A stretch of 64,000 bases of DNA from Acidimicrobiia bacterium (GTDB taxonomy: Bacteria; Actinomycetota; Acidimicrobiia; Spongiisociales; Spongiisociaceae). The translations under genes and the position numbers were made by a program. The stretch lies in contig JAJEIM010000033.1 of assembly GCA_022827785.1 (NCBI GenBank), positions 1-64,000 of the forward strand, given 5' to 3'. Shown piece by piece: positions 16,288 to 25,246 of this stretch; the first letter of the stretch is position 1; the number at the start of each line of letters is the position of its first letter. The notes under the pieces are model-generated. The model was not told the origin of the DNA. It searched no databases and worked only from the letters and a program-made list of their open reading frames with translations.

Positions 16288-17394
16288 CTAGCCGCCAATC
16301 ACCAGTAGCGGCCTTCCCAGCGCATCGCGATCGGGCTCGGCGCCGAGACCCGGGGCTTCGGGAGCACGGGTGACGCCGCCGAGGTTGCGTGCTCCTCCGA
16401 TGATCGGGTCCACCGTGATCATCTCGTGGCAGAACCAGGTGCCCCGCCGGTAGCGGGCCGGGGTGGCCTGAGCGAGATGGACCGCCGCGGTGTCGGCGAG
16501 GGCGGTCCCACCGGTGTCCTCGATGTTCAGCCTCATGCCGGTCTGCACGCAGAGGTCGCGGATCCGCCTGGCCTTGGTCAGGCCGCCCACCCGGTTGGGT
16601 TTCAGCCCGATTCCCTCGCAGGCCCGGTCCTGGTGGGCCCTGAGCAGGTCGGCGTAGGTGTGGATGATCTCGTCGAGGAGGATGGGCTGGCGGGTGGCCC
16701 TCCGCACCTGGAGGCACTCGGCGTAGGTAGCGCACGGCTGCTCGAAGTAGGCGTCGACCCCCTCCGTAGCCTGCATGACGCGGATGGCCTGGTCCGGGAT
16801 CCAGGCGCGGTTGACGTCGACGGTCAGGGAACTCCCCGCCGGCATGCGCTCCGCCAGGTACTCGATCCGCTCGATGTCCGCCGCCACGCCCGACCCCACC
16901 TTGGCCGAGTGGATGGTGTAGCCCTTGGCGGAGAAGCGCTCGATGTTCCGCAACATCTCGGGGGGATCGGCGCTCGGGATGGAGGACTGGATGGTCACAT
17001 CCCCGGGCCGGCGGCCTCCGAGCAGGTCGCACACCGGCAGGCCGGTGGCCTTCCCCAAGATGTCCCAGCAGGCGATGTCGATGGCCGACTTCACGTAGGG
17101 ATGTCCCGGCAGGGCGGTGTCCATCACGGAGTTGACCACGTCGGTTCGGCGAGGATCCTGGCCGATCAGGGCCGGAGCGAGTTCCTCGATACCGGCGCGA
17201 ATACCCCTCGGGAAGGCGGGAAGGTAGGTCGATCCCCACGGGCACGCCTCACCCCATCCGGATACCCCTTCATCGGTGTCGATCCTGACCATCGTCGAAT
17301 CGAGTTGTTCGTAGCGGAGCCGCCCGCCCTGGAGTTCGTAGGGTCGCCGCAGAGGTAGCGCCATTCCGAACGCGGATATGCGGACGATCCTCAT
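16288..17394 (-). CDS. Enolase-superfamily (mandelate racemase/muconate lactonizing) enzyme
   Basis: A 368-residue member of the MR/MLE group, which uses a divalent metal to remove a proton next to a carboxylate. Metal ligands are seen in SLTVDVNRAW (Asp), YFEQPC (Glu) and ILLDEI (Asp), and a later Lys in GLKPNRVGGL. The first catalytic motif, normally K-x-K, reads HSAKVG, so only its second Lys remains. Such enzymes include hydroxyproline-betaine epimerase and cis-3-hydroxyproline dehydratase, which would suit the cluster, but substrate is not proven. The start overlaps the aminotransferase stop by 4 bases. Confidence 0.87.
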   Translation of the reverse strand: MRIVRISAFGMALPLRRPYELQGGRLRYEQLDSTMVRIDTDEGVSGWGEACPWGSTYLPAFPRGIRAGIEELAPALIGQDPRRTDVVNSVMDTALPGHPYVKSAIDIACWDILGKATGLPVCDLLGGRRPGDVTIQSSIPSADPPEMLRNIERFSAKGYTIHSAKVGSGVAADIERIEYLAERMPAGSSLTVDVNRAWIPDQAIRVMQATEGVDAYFEQPCATYAECLQVRRATRQPILLDEIIHTYADLLRAHQDRACEGIGLKPNRVGGLTKARRIRDLCVQTGMRLNIEDTGGTALADTAAVHLAQATPARYRRGTWFCHEMITVDPIIGGARNLGGVTRAPEAPGLGAEPDRDALGRPLLVIGG

Positions 17395-18713
17395 CCCGGC
17401 CCTCCGGCCGGGTCATGGTTTCCATCCGACTCCCGGCAGGCGCGGTCGAGAGCACGGGCGGTCGTCTCGAAGTGCTCATCCGAATGGACCAGGCTCACGA
17501 AGCGCCGCAGTCCGGGTATCACGTTGATCCCGTTGGCGAGGAGCGCCCGGTCGAGACGGCGGTTGGCCTCCTGGTCGGAGGACAGGAGGTCGGCGTAGCG
17601 CTCCGGAGGCCGATCGATGTGGAGGATCTGCCACAGGGATCCGGCCACCGCCACCATGGCTCTGCGGCCGTGGGCTTCGAGCACATCGGTCAGCCGGAGG
17701 GACAGGCGCCGGGTGCGGTCCGCCAGGTCCTCGTAGAAGCCCGGTCTCCGGAGTATTTCGAGGGTGGCCAGTCCGGCAGCTGCGGAGAGGGGGTTGCCAT
17801 GGAACGTGCCCGATGTGTAGACGAAGCGAGGCGTTCCCTTCAACCTCGGGCTGGTCCGGTCGATGAGGTCCGCCCGCCCGGCCACGCATGACAGCGTGCC
17901 TCCGCCTCCGATGATCTTGCCGAAGGCCGCCAGGTCCGGGGTCACGCCGAAGTGGCCCTGGGCTCCCTGGTAGGACAGCCGGAAGCCGGTCACCACCTCG
18001 TCGAAGATCAGCAGTAGCCCGTGCCGGTCGCAGAAACGTCGCAGCCCTTCGAGGAATCCGGGCAGGGGCGGGATTATCCGCTGCACAGGCTCGGCGATGA
18101 TCCCCGCCACCCGATCCAGAACGGGGGTCACCAGCCGATCCAGGGCTTCGAGGTCGTTGTAGGGGACCACCAGCATGGTGTCCCGCACGGGTTCCGGAGT
18201 TCCGGCGGTGAACGGTTTGCCGGTCGGGTAGTCGGCCGTGGTCGGGGAGGCGACCGCGATCCCCGCGTAGTCGTGGTTGCCGTGGAACCCCCCTTCGAAC
18301 TTCACGATCAGGTCACGGCCGGTCACCGCCCTGGCCAGCCGCATCGAGTAGGCGGTGGCCTCGGAGCCGGTGGTCGCGAAGACGATGCGCTCCGCACAGG
18401 GGATCGCGTCCACCAACCGGGAGGCCAACTCGATCGCAACATCGGTGAGGGCGCCGTACTGGTGCATGGTGCGGCCGGCCTGCCTGACAACCGCCTCCAC
18501 GACGGCCGGGTGCTGGTGGCCCAGGATCAGAGCTCCCGCACCGGTCACGTAGTCGAGATACCGGTTGCCGTCGGTGTCGGTTATGTACGGGCCCGATGCC
18601 GAGGCCACGGCGAAACGGCACCCTTCGACGTTCGCGTTGGCGCCCAGCGCTCCGCCGGGCAGGTACGACTCGGCGCGGGCCGGGTCGGCCGCGGGTCCGT
18701 GCCGGGTGCTCAT
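17391..18713 (-). CDS. Class III aminotransferase, glutamate-1-semialdehyde aminomutase-like
   Basis: The 440-residue PLP enzyme has YLDYVTGAGALILGHQHPAV, the cofactor motif ATTGSEATAYSMRLAR, LLIFDEVVTGFR with the PLP-binding Asp, and the Schiff-base Lys in AFGKIIGGGG. It resembles glutamate-1-semialdehyde 2,1-aminomutase, but its position between an enolase-superfamily gene and a DMGDH-like gene argues for a catabolic aminotransferase rather than haem synthesis. The ATG at 18713 overlaps the upstream stop (ATGA), fixing this start; the much longer open frame upstream is antisense-like noise inside the DMGDH gene. Confidence 0.88.
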   Translation of the reverse strand: MSTRHGPAADPARAESYLPGGALGANANVEGCRFAVASASGPYITDTDGNRYLDYVTGAGALILGHQHPAVVEAVVRQAGRTMHQYGALTDVAIELASRLVDAIPCAERIVFATTGSEATAYSMRLARAVTGRDLIVKFEGGFHGNHDYAGIAVASPTTADYPTGKPFTAGTPEPVRDTMLVVPYNDLEALDRLVTPVLDRVAGIIAEPVQRIIPPLPGFLEGLRRFCDRHGLLLIFDEVVTGFRLSYQGAQGHFGVTPDLAAFGKIIGGGGTLSCVAGRADLIDRTSPRLKGTPRFVYTSGTFHGNPLSAAAGLATLEILRRPGFYEDLADRTRRLSLRLTDVLEAHGRRAMVAVAGSLWQILHIDRPPERYADLLSSDQEANRRLDRALLANGINVIPGLRRFVSLVHSDEHFETTARALDRACRESDGNHDPAGGPG

Positions 18714-21163
18714 AGGCGCGGCCGGATCGCTTCCGGGTCCCAGACGGGGCCGTCCAGGACCGTGGCCCCGGTCGACCTCCCCAGCACCGCCACCTCGAGG
18801 CCCGTCCCCGGAACGTCCAGTCCCGGATCCACGTACGCCCACGCCAGGCTGCGGCCCGTGGTGTGTCCGTAGCCGGTGGTGGTCACCACCCCGACCCGCC
18901 GGCCTTCCATGAAGACACCCTCCCCGCCGAGCGGATCCGCATCCGATGCATTCACTGCCAGCAAAGCTAGCTTCCAGCGCGGCCTCTCCCTGCTTGCAGC
19001 CAGGGACTCGTAGCCGACGTAGCCCTTCTTGGCCGGATCGACATACCTCATCAGGCCGGCCTCGTATGCTGTCACCTCCTGGGTCATGTCGCCCGAGACC
19101 CGGTAGGCCTTCTCCATCCGCATCGAGTTGAGCGCCTCCGATCCGAACACGCCCATACCGTGCGAGGCACCCGAGAGGGCAACGGCGTCGAACACGGCCG
19201 GCAGGTCCTCCATCGCCACATGGAGCTCCCATCCCAGTTCTCCGGTGAACGACAGGCGAAGGGCCAGCGCTCGGACCCCGCCGATGTCGATCGAACGCGC
19301 CGACAGCCATCCCCCGCCCTCGTTGGACAGGTCGGCGCCGGTGAGCGGCTGCAGCACTTCCCGGCTTCCGGGTCCGGCCACCGCCAGCACGCCGAGGCCG
19401 GCCGAGCGGTTGGTGATGCTGACGCGTTCCGGGCCGTCGGGACCGAGTCCCCGGCCCTCCCGGCCGTCGAGGACGTGGCCACGCAGCCAGTCGAGGAATC
19501 GCAGTTCCCCGACCGCCGCACCGACCAGGTAGAAGCGATCCGCGGCGAGGCGGGCGGCGGTGAACTCGGCCTCGACCATGCCGTGATCGGTGAGCATGTA
19601 CATCAGCCCGATCCTGCCCACACCGGGCAGCCGGCTGGGCGAGAGGCGGTCCAGGAAGGCAGCCGCGCCCGCGCCGGCAACCTCGAACTTGGAGAAGGCT
19701 GTCAGGTCGGCCATCCCCGCCCGTTCCCGCACGGCCCGCACCTCTTCGGCGACCGTCGCGAACCACCGAGCCCTCCGGAAGGAATGGTGATGCCGGGCCA
19801 CCTCCCTATCGGGTGCGAACCACCGGGGCCTCTCCCATCCGAAGACCTCCTCGAAGACCGCTCCTCGCCGCGCCATCCGGCCGTGGAGCGTGGACGTCTT
19901 GTGCGGGCGTCCGGCGGGCCGGTCGAGATCGGGGAACGGAACCTCGTGACGGAGCAGGTAGTCCTCATGGGCCTTGATCCGGTTGTATTCCGGCGTGGCG
20001 AAGCGGCCGAACCGGGACGGATCGAAGGCCCGCAGGTTGATGGTGGGAGCGCCCCGAACCATCCAGGTGGCAAGCTGGCGGGTCGCCCCGGGACCCCACG
20101 AGATGCCCACCTGCACTCCCGTGCAGTACCAGTAGTTCGTGAGGCCCGGCGCCGGCCCCAGCAGCATGTTGCCGTCGGGAGGATGGGTGATCGCTCCGTG
20201 GACCTCCTTGACGATGCCCGCATCGGCCAGAACCGGGACCCGCTCGAAGGCTGCCGCGAGCCACGGCGCCACCCGGTCGTACTCCGGGGGGAAGAGGTGG
20301 TGGTCGGCATCCCACGGGGTGCCGTCCTCCCACACCGAGCGCGGGTCCGCCTTCTCGTAAATGCCGATGAGCCCCGCCCGGCGCTCCATCCGGATATACC
20401 CGGACACATGGGTGTCCTCGCGCAGAACCGGCAGTTCGTATTCCAGGCCGGCGAAGGCCGGGACCTCCTCCGTGACGAAGTACTGGTGGGTCATGGGAAT
20501 GACCGGCAGGTCCACGGACGGTCCTGCCCAGGCCGCCACCTGCCGGGCGTAGGTGCCGGCCGCGTTGACCACCTGGTCGCAGACGTAGGATCCGTCCTCG
20601 GTCTCCACCCTCCAGCGGCCCCCCGGGAGCGGCGCCGTGCCGGTGACCCTGGTGTTGCGCCTGATAGAGGCGCCCCTCCGGCGGGCGCCCTGCGCGAAGG
20701 CGAACACCGCCCCGGCCGGATCCACATGACCGTCGTCGGGCGTGTGGAGGGCGCCGAGGACCCCGTCGAGGTTGCAGAACGGATGGAGTTCGGCGATCCG
20801 TGCCGGAGGGATCACCTCCATGCGGTTGCCGATCCCGCGGCCCACCGACACCGTGTAGCGCAGCCAGTCCATCTCTTCGTCCCGGACGGCGAGACGCAGC
20901 GAGCCCGGTTGGTGCCAGCTGACCGAGCGACCGGTCTCCGCTTCCAGTTCTGCGTACTTTCGGGTCCCGTACCGGGTCATCCACGCCAGGCCATAGCTCG
21001 AGGTGGAATGCGTGATCTGGCCGGCCGCGTGCCAGGTCGATCCGGAGGCCAGTTCGCCCTTCTCCAGCAGCAGGCAGTCGGTCCAACCCTCGACAGCCAG
21101 GTGGTAGAGGAGCGACACCCCCATGATCCCCCCACCGATGATGATCACCCGTGCGTCAGCCAT
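18710..21163 (-). CDS. Dimethylglycine/sarcosine dehydrogenase-like flavoprotein with GcvT domain
   Basis: The 817-residue protein joins a DAO-type FAD domain (RVIIIGGGIMGVSLLYHLA, SGSTWHAAGQ, residues 1-400) to a C-terminal aminomethyltransferase domain (about 430-810; FSKFEVAGAGAAAFLDRL, FTGELGWELHVAMEDL, EALNSMRMEKAYR). In this family the flavin oxidises an N-methyl group and the folate domain captures the one-carbon unit as 5,10-methylene-THF. The His after WHAAGQ-type segments fits covalent FAD attachment in relatives. It opens a three-gene overlapping operon reading left to 16288 and is divergent from the RpiR regulator gene, which probably controls it. Confidence 0.92.
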   Translation of the reverse strand: MADARVIIIGGGIMGVSLLYHLAVEGWTDCLLLEKGELASGSTWHAAGQITHSTSSYGLAWMTRYGTRKYAELEAETGRSVSWHQPGSLRLAVRDEEMDWLRYTVSVGRGIGNRMEVIPPARIAELHPFCNLDGVLGALHTPDDGHVDPAGAVFAFAQGARRRGASIRRNTRVTGTAPLPGGRWRVETEDGSYVCDQVVNAAGTYARQVAAWAGPSVDLPVIPMTHQYFVTEEVPAFAGLEYELPVLREDTHVSGYIRMERRAGLIGIYEKADPRSVWEDGTPWDADHHLFPPEYDRVAPWLAAAFERVPVLADAGIVKEVHGAITHPPDGNMLLGPAPGLTNYWYCTGVQVGISWGPGATRQLATWMVRGAPTINLRAFDPSRFGRFATPEYNRIKAHEDYLLRHEVPFPDLDRPAGRPHKTSTLHGRMARRGAVFEEVFGWERPRWFAPDREVARHHHSFRRARWFATVAEEVRAVRERAGMADLTAFSKFEVAGAGAAAFLDRLSPSRLPGVGRIGLMYMLTDHGMVEAEFTAARLAADRFYLVGAAVGELRFLDWLRGHVLDGREGRGLGPDGPERVSITNRSAGLGVLAVAGPGSREVLQPLTGADLSNEGGGWLSARSIDIGGVRALALRLSFTGELGWELHVAMEDLPAVFDAVALSGASHGMGVFGSEALNSMRMEKAYRVSGDMTQEVTAYEAGLMRYVDPAKKGYVGYESLAASRERPRWKLALLAVNASDADPLGGEGVFMEGRRVGVVTTTGYGHTTGRSLAWAYVDPGLDVPGTGLEVAVLGRSTGATVLDGPVWDPEAIRPRL

Positions 21164-21248
21164 ATTGGGGCGTCCCTACGCCACGCGGATGGATCGCCAG
21201 TAGTTGTGGGGACGTCCGGCGGGAACAACGTGCTGCAGGACCTGTCTG

Positions 21249-21290
21249 GTACACTTGTACGAGCTTACATGACTAACCATACATTTGTAC
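21249..21290. promoter_or_regulatory. Two palindromic operator candidates at the rpiR-like start
   Basis: GTACACTTGTAC (21249-21260) and ATACATTTGTAC (21279-21290) share the form RTACA-YT-TGTAC and lie 30 bases apart, close to three helical turns. The second covers codons 4-8 of the regulator gene and the first lies 9 bases before its ATG. They sit between the divergent demethylase operon and the regulator, so binding by the regulator itself is a reasonable inference. Confidence 0.6.
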
Positions 21291-22180
21291 CAAACACGGT
21301 CTCCGGGCTCGACACCCTCCTGCAGGACATGAGTTCGGCCATCGGGGAGATGGCGCCGCAGGTCCGCAAGGCGACCGCATTCGTGCTCGACCACCCCGAC
21401 GAGGTCGGGTTCGCGACCGTGCGCGAGCTGGCCGGCCTGGCGGACGTCCATCCGAACACCCTGGTCCGCATGGCCCGCGCACTGGGCTTCGAGGGCTTCG
21501 ATGACTTCCGGGAGCGCTTCCGGATCGAAATGCGGTCACGGAGCCCGTTCCGCGACCGCGCCATGTCCCTGCAGTCGATATCGGACGAGGGGCTCCCCGC
21601 CCTTTACGCCGAGATGGCGGCGGTCACGCTCCGGAATCTGGAGCGGATGTTCGGCGTCACCTCCGCACCGGAGCTACGGGCGATCGCCGATCACATCGTC
21701 TGTTCCCGGCGCACCTACGTGATCGGGGTGGGTGCCAACTACGCCCTGGCCCACAACTTCGCGTACCTGGCCGGGATGGCTGTGGACAATGTGGTGGCGG
21801 TTCCCGGTGACGGGAACGTTCCGATGGACGGCATCGTGAAGGCCGGGCCCGCCGACGTGGTGTTGGCCATGACCTTCGCCCCCTACCGGACGGAGGTGGT
21901 CGAAGCGACTGACGCCGCCCGCCGCCAGGGCGCCCGGGTCGTGGCCATCACCGACAGTCACGGTTCTCCCATCGCTCCCGATGCCGACCATCTCATCCTC
22001 GCCCCGAGCGCCACTCCCCAGTTCTTCCCCTCCACGCTGGCGGCCGCCGCCGCGCTCGAGACCCTCGTCTCGTTCATCGTGGCCGATGCCCCGCCGGATG
22101 TGGTGGCGGCGATAGACCTGATGCATCAACGCAGATACGATCTGGGCGTCTACTGGAGACCGGACCGTGGAAGCCACTGA
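21269..22180 (+). CDS. MurR/RpiR family transcriptional regulator
   Basis: The 303-residue protein has the RpiR N-terminal helix-turn-helix (EMAPQVRKATAFVLDHPDEV, then TVRELAGLADVHPNTLVRMARALGF) and a SIS domain from about residue 140 (RRTYVIGVGANYALAHNFAY, then VVAITDSHGSPIA) that normally binds a phosphosugar-like ligand. ATG 21269 is chosen because the HTH follows at the standard distance; the long open frame upstream is non-coding noise antisense to the DMGDH-like gene. It overlaps the Rieske gene by 14 bases, so regulator and oxygenase are co-transcribed. The ligand is unknown. Confidence 0.93.
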   Translation: MTNHTFVPNTVSGLDTLLQDMSSAIGEMAPQVRKATAFVLDHPDEVGFATVRELAGLADVHPNTLVRMARALGFEGFDDFRERFRIEMRSRSPFRDRAMSLQSISDEGLPALYAEMAAVTLRNLERMFGVTSAPELRAIADHIVCSRRTYVIGVGANYALAHNFAYLAGMAVDNVVAVPGDGNVPMDGIVKAGPADVVLAMTFAPYRTEVVEATDAARRQGARVVAITDSHGSPIAPDADHLILAPSATPQFFPSTLAAAAALETLVSFIVADAPPDVVAAIDLMHQRRYDLGVYWRPDRGSH

Positions 22181-23276
22181 CTGCTCCCCCTACATCCGAC
22201 CGCAGCGGAGCATGGAGCCGTCCGTGTACCTGGACGCCGACCTGTTCGGTCTCGAGCAGCGCAGGGTCCTGTCGTCGACCTGGCAGTACGGCTGCCACGC
22301 CTCGGATCTGGACGGGCCGGGTAGCTACGTCACCTTCGAGATCGCCGGCGAGTCCTTGTTCGCGGTCAGGGACCCGGAAGGAACGATCCGGACCTTCTAC
22401 AACGTATGCATGCACCGGGGCCACCGCCTGCTCGACGGAGCGGGTGTCCGTCCCAAGCTGGTCTGCCCGTACCACTTATGGACCTACCGGCTGGACGGAC
22501 GTCTCGATCATGCGCCCCATGCGCAGGGCAGGCCCGGTTTCGATCCTGGCGGGATATGCCTCACCGAGGTGCTGACCGAGGACCTCTGGGGCTTCCTCTT
22601 CGTGAACCTGGACGGCGACGCGAGGCCCATGGAGGTGACCTATCCCGGCGTCCGGGAGGCACTATATGAGTTCCTGCCATCCATCGAGCGGATGCGGCCG
22701 CTCGAACGCCGGTGGTTCACGGCCGAGTCGAACTGGAAGGTGGCGGTCGAGAACTACAACGAGTGCTACCACTGCCGGTCGGCCCATCCGTCCTTCTCCA
22801 AGGGAGTGGTGCTCCCCGAGACCTACACCATCCGGCCGGTCGGCCAATCCCTGCAGCACCGCGCTGAGAGCTCTCCCGACCAGTACTACGAGATCGACTA
22901 CCAGGCCTCCCCGCACGCCGCCGACTACCGGTCCTTCTACCTGTGGCCGCTCTTCTCGTTCCAGGTCTACCCGGGGCCGGTGCTCAATACCTTCTGCTGG
23001 CGGCCCGCGTCGGTGGACCGCACCCCGTTCTTCCGGGAGTGGTTCAGCCTCGACGGTGAGGATTCGCCGACCGTCCGCCGCGTGGCGGACGAGGATGCCC
23101 GCACCACCGTGGCGGAGGACCTGGCTCTGATGCGCTCGGTGCAGGGGGGCCTGTCCAGCAGGGGCTACCGCCCGGGACCCCTTGTGATCGATCCTGATAT
23201 GGGACTCAACAGCGAGCACACGGTGGCCGCCATCAAGGCCTGGTACCAGGAGGCGATGGGCCCGGCCGTCCAGTAG
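22167..23276 (+). CDS. Rieske non-haem iron oxygenase, betaine-demethylase type
   Basis: The 369-residue alpha subunit has a Rieske 2Fe-2S site C81-x-H83...C100-x2-H103 (NVCMHRGH and LVCPYHLWTY) and the mononuclear iron motif NYNECYHCRSAH with His202 and His207. The ECYHC-x3-H form is typical of the branch that contains stachydrine demethylase, glycine betaine monooxygenase and carnitine monooxygenase, which attack quaternary amines. A ferredoxin-reductase partner is needed and is not present in the window. It overlaps the regulator gene, and a DMGDH-like enzyme is divergent, which supports demethylation of a betaine. Confidence 0.9.
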   Translation: MEATDCSPYIRPQRSMEPSVYLDADLFGLEQRRVLSSTWQYGCHASDLDGPGSYVTFEIAGESLFAVRDPEGTIRTFYNVCMHRGHRLLDGAGVRPKLVCPYHLWTYRLDGRLDHAPHAQGRPGFDPGGICLTEVLTEDLWGFLFVNLDGDARPMEVTYPGVREALYEFLPSIERMRPLERRWFTAESNWKVAVENYNECYHCRSAHPSFSKGVVLPETYTIRPVGQSLQHRAESSPDQYYEIDYQASPHAADYRSFYLWPLFSFQVYPGPVLNTFCWRPASVDRTPFFREWFSLDGEDSPTVRRVADEDARTTVAEDLALMRSVQGGLSSRGYRPGPLVIDPDMGLNSEHTVAAIKAWYQEAMGPAVQ

Positions 23277-23353
23277 TCGCCGGATGCCTGTTGAGGATCT
23301 CGGCGGACGCCATCCCTTCCGATGGCTCGGTGCACACGGTCCCGCGCCATCGG

Positions 23354-23573
23354 AGAACGCGAAAAACGCCGGAACACACCCTCCCCGGCGGGCCCATCCC
23401 CCAGCCACCACCTCCTTCGGTCCGAACGCGACCCGCCATCCCCCGACGGGGTCCGCTCCCGGATTGATCCCGGCTCCGGTCCCCTCGACGTCGAATGGCT
23501 GAGAACCGGCGGTGCTTGTGACTGCCCGACAGTATGCGGCGGGCCTGTGACAAGTTCAACCCCCTTGTTCGGG
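23354..23573 (+). repeat. 220-bp intergenic repeat, copy 2
   Basis: From AGAACGCGAAAAACGCCGGA to AAGTTCAACCCCCTTGT this stretch matches 25031-25246 in the same orientation with only scattered changes and short indels. Together they flank the flavoprotein gene at 23863-24972 as direct repeats. Confidence 0.85.
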
Positions 23574-23598
23574 TGCTGTTCGATACTTGAGGCTGAGA

Positions 23599-23720
23599 GC
23601 ACCGCAGACGGTGCGAGGAACCTCAGGAACAGAGCACCACCAGCGGTGCGGAGAGCCTGAGGAACAGGGCACCACCAGCGGTGCCACGAGCCTCAGGAAC
23701 AGAGCACTACCGGCGGCAGC
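23599..23720 (+). repeat. 35-bp hairpin repeat, four units
   Basis: Hairpin cores begin at 23599, 23634, 23669 and 23704, exactly 35 bases apart. The consensus core is GCACCACCAGCGGTGC; unit 1 reads GCACCGCAGACGGTGC, which changes both stem sides and keeps pairing. Between cores runs a segment with CCTGAGGAACAG or CCTCAGGAACAG. The last unit is degenerate. Confidence 0.85.
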
Positions 23721-23862
23721 ATGAACATCGACTACCGCCCGACGCCACCGGGAGCTGACCGGAACTACCTCTCCGCAAGACCTGCGATGACCGACGGGGC
23801 CCGGTACCGTCTGCGGTCAGGCGCCGAGGAGCGCCGGGCGCATCCACGGACCCGGAGCGGAT

Positions 23863-24972
23863 ATGGCAGAACTCCCTTCATCCGCCGCGGTGGTGGTCAT
23901 CGGTGGCGGCATCATGGGTACGTCCGCCGCCTACCACCTGGCTGCCGCAGGGGCCGAGGTGGTGGTGCTGGAGCGGGACACCATCGGTTCCGGCTCCACG
24001 GGAAAGGCTGCCGGCGGCTTCCGGGCACAGTTCTCGGACGAACTGAACATCCGCATGGCCGTCGAGAACATCCGCCGGCTCGAGAGGTTCGAGACCGAGT
24101 TCGCGACCGGCATCGACTTCGAGCAGCACGGATACCTGTTCCTGCTGGGCGAGTCCGAGGTGGACACTTTCCGGCGCGCAGTATCCCTGCAGAGGTCGCT
24201 CGGCGTTCCGTCGGAACTGATCACCGCCGAGGATGCACTCGGCATGGTGCCGGGAATCGGCGTCCACGACGTGGCGGCGGCCACCTTCTGCGCGTGGGAC
24301 GGCACCTGCACGCCGGAGTCGGTGGCGCTCGGCTATGCGCGGGCCGCCTCCCGCCACGGCGCCGCCATCGTCCAGGGTTGCGAGGTGACCGGAATCGCCG
24401 TGTCGAACGGGCGGATACGGGGGGTGAGCACCGCGAACGGGTTCATCTCCAGCCCCGAGGTGGTGCTGACCGCAGGAGTGTGGAGCCCCCGGTTGGCGGC
24501 GCCGCTAGGTGTCCGCATGCCGGTGCGTGCCGTCAAGCGCCACATCTGGCTGACCAGGGGCCCGGACCCCTTCCCGCGCCGGTTACCGCTGGTGGTCGAC
24601 TTCACGACAGGCTTCTACTTCCACCGGGAGGCGAAGGGGCTGGCCATGGGCGGGAGGGCACAGACGATCGAGGATCTGGCGCCGGCCATCATCAACCGTG
24701 CACCGGCTCTGTTGGAGATGGAAGTGACCCACAACTGGTGGGGGTACTACGCCGTAACTCCCGACAACAACGCAATCATCGGTACCGCTCCGGGGATAGA
24801 CCGGCTGCATTACGCCACCGGTTTCAGCGGGCACGGATTCCAGCAGGGACCGGTGGTAGGCGAACACCTTTCGGAACTGGTCCTCGGTTCGGAACCGACC
24901 TTCGACCTGGCCCCCTTCGCCATGGACCGCTTCGAGACCGGGTCGATTCTTCCGGAGACGGCGGTCATCTGA
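23863..24972 (+). CDS. DAO-family FAD oxidoreductase, sarcosine oxidase beta-like
   Basis: The 369-residue protein has the dinucleotide motif VVVIGGGIMGTSAAYHLA, the SGSTGKAAGGFRAQFSDE segment, and the C-terminal FAD closure TGFSGHGFQQGPVVGEHL seen in SoxB and related amine oxidases. It would oxidise an N-methyl or secondary amino acid. Length suits a single-subunit or beta-type enzyme; no alpha, gamma or delta subunit is adjacent. The start is ATG 23863. It is bracketed by two direct copies of the 220-bp repeat, which suggests it could have been inserted or mobilised as a unit. Confidence 0.87.
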   Translation: MAELPSSAAVVVIGGGIMGTSAAYHLAAAGAEVVVLERDTIGSGSTGKAAGGFRAQFSDELNIRMAVENIRRLERFETEFATGIDFEQHGYLFLLGESEVDTFRRAVSLQRSLGVPSELITAEDALGMVPGIGVHDVAAATFCAWDGTCTPESVALGYARAASRHGAAIVQGCEVTGIAVSNGRIRGVSTANGFISSPEVVLTAGVWSPRLAAPLGVRMPVRAVKRHIWLTRGPDPFPRRLPLVVDFTTGFYFHREAKGLAMGGRAQTIEDLAPAIINRAPALLEMEVTHNWWGYYAVTPDNNAIIGTAPGIDRLHYATGFSGHGFQQGPVVGEHLSELVLGSEPTFDLAPFAMDRFETGSILPETAVI

Positions 24973-25030
24973 CCGGACCCGCGGCGTCATCCTCCGGCGT
25001 CAGGGACGCAGAGCCCGGCGTCCAACCGGA

Positions 25031-25246
25031 AGAACGCGAAAAACGCCGGAACACGCCCCACCCCAGCGGGCCCATCCCCCAGCCACCACCTCCTTCGATC
25101 CGGGCGCGTTCCGCCATCCCCGACGGGGGCGCTCCCGGAATGATCCCGACTCCGGTCGGCTGGACGTCCAAAAGCAGCCGACCGGTGGTGCTTGTGACTG
25201 CCGGACAGTATGCGGCGGGTCTGTGACAAGTTCAACCCCCTTGTCG
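25031..25246 (+). repeat. 220-bp intergenic repeat, copy 3
   Basis: Starts with AGAACGCGAAAAACGCCGGA and ends near AAGTTCAACCCCCTTGT, collinear with copy 2 at 23354-23573. No 35-bp units follow this copy. Confidence 0.85.

Larger units (their letters stand above)
23277..23862. other. 586-bp gene-free spacer filled with repeats
   Basis: The space between the Rieske gene and the next flavoprotein gene holds one copy of the 220-bp repeat (23354-23573) and four 35-bp hairpin units (23599-23720). Long open frames cross it, but their Arg-rich products and the repeat structure argue against coding. Confidence 0.6.

Noticed and set aside
18714-19766. 350-residue extension of the aminotransferase
   Set aside because: It runs antiparallel in frame terms through the DMGDH-like coding region, is Gly/Arg-rich, and the ATGA overlap at 18710-18713 marks the real start.
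19160-21268. Open frame extending the RpiR regulator to over 1000 residues
   Set aside because: The extension is antisense to the DMGDH-like gene, is His/Arg/Pro-rich without motifs, and the HTH lies at normal distance from the ATG at 21269.
23599-23720. CRISPR array
   Set aside because: The 35-bp units are contiguous with no unique spacers, are degenerate, and no cas gene is present.
23721-25226. 501-codon plus-strand open frame
   Set aside because: It is a shifted frame over the sarcosine-oxidase-like gene and the repeats, with an Arg-rich product and no family features.
23233-25235. A duplicated small minus-strand gene whose two frames both begin MNLSQ and share RRILSGSHKH
   Set aside because: The shared start is explained by the 220-bp DNA repeat; the two frames diverge through indels after that, which is not how a conserved protein would behave.
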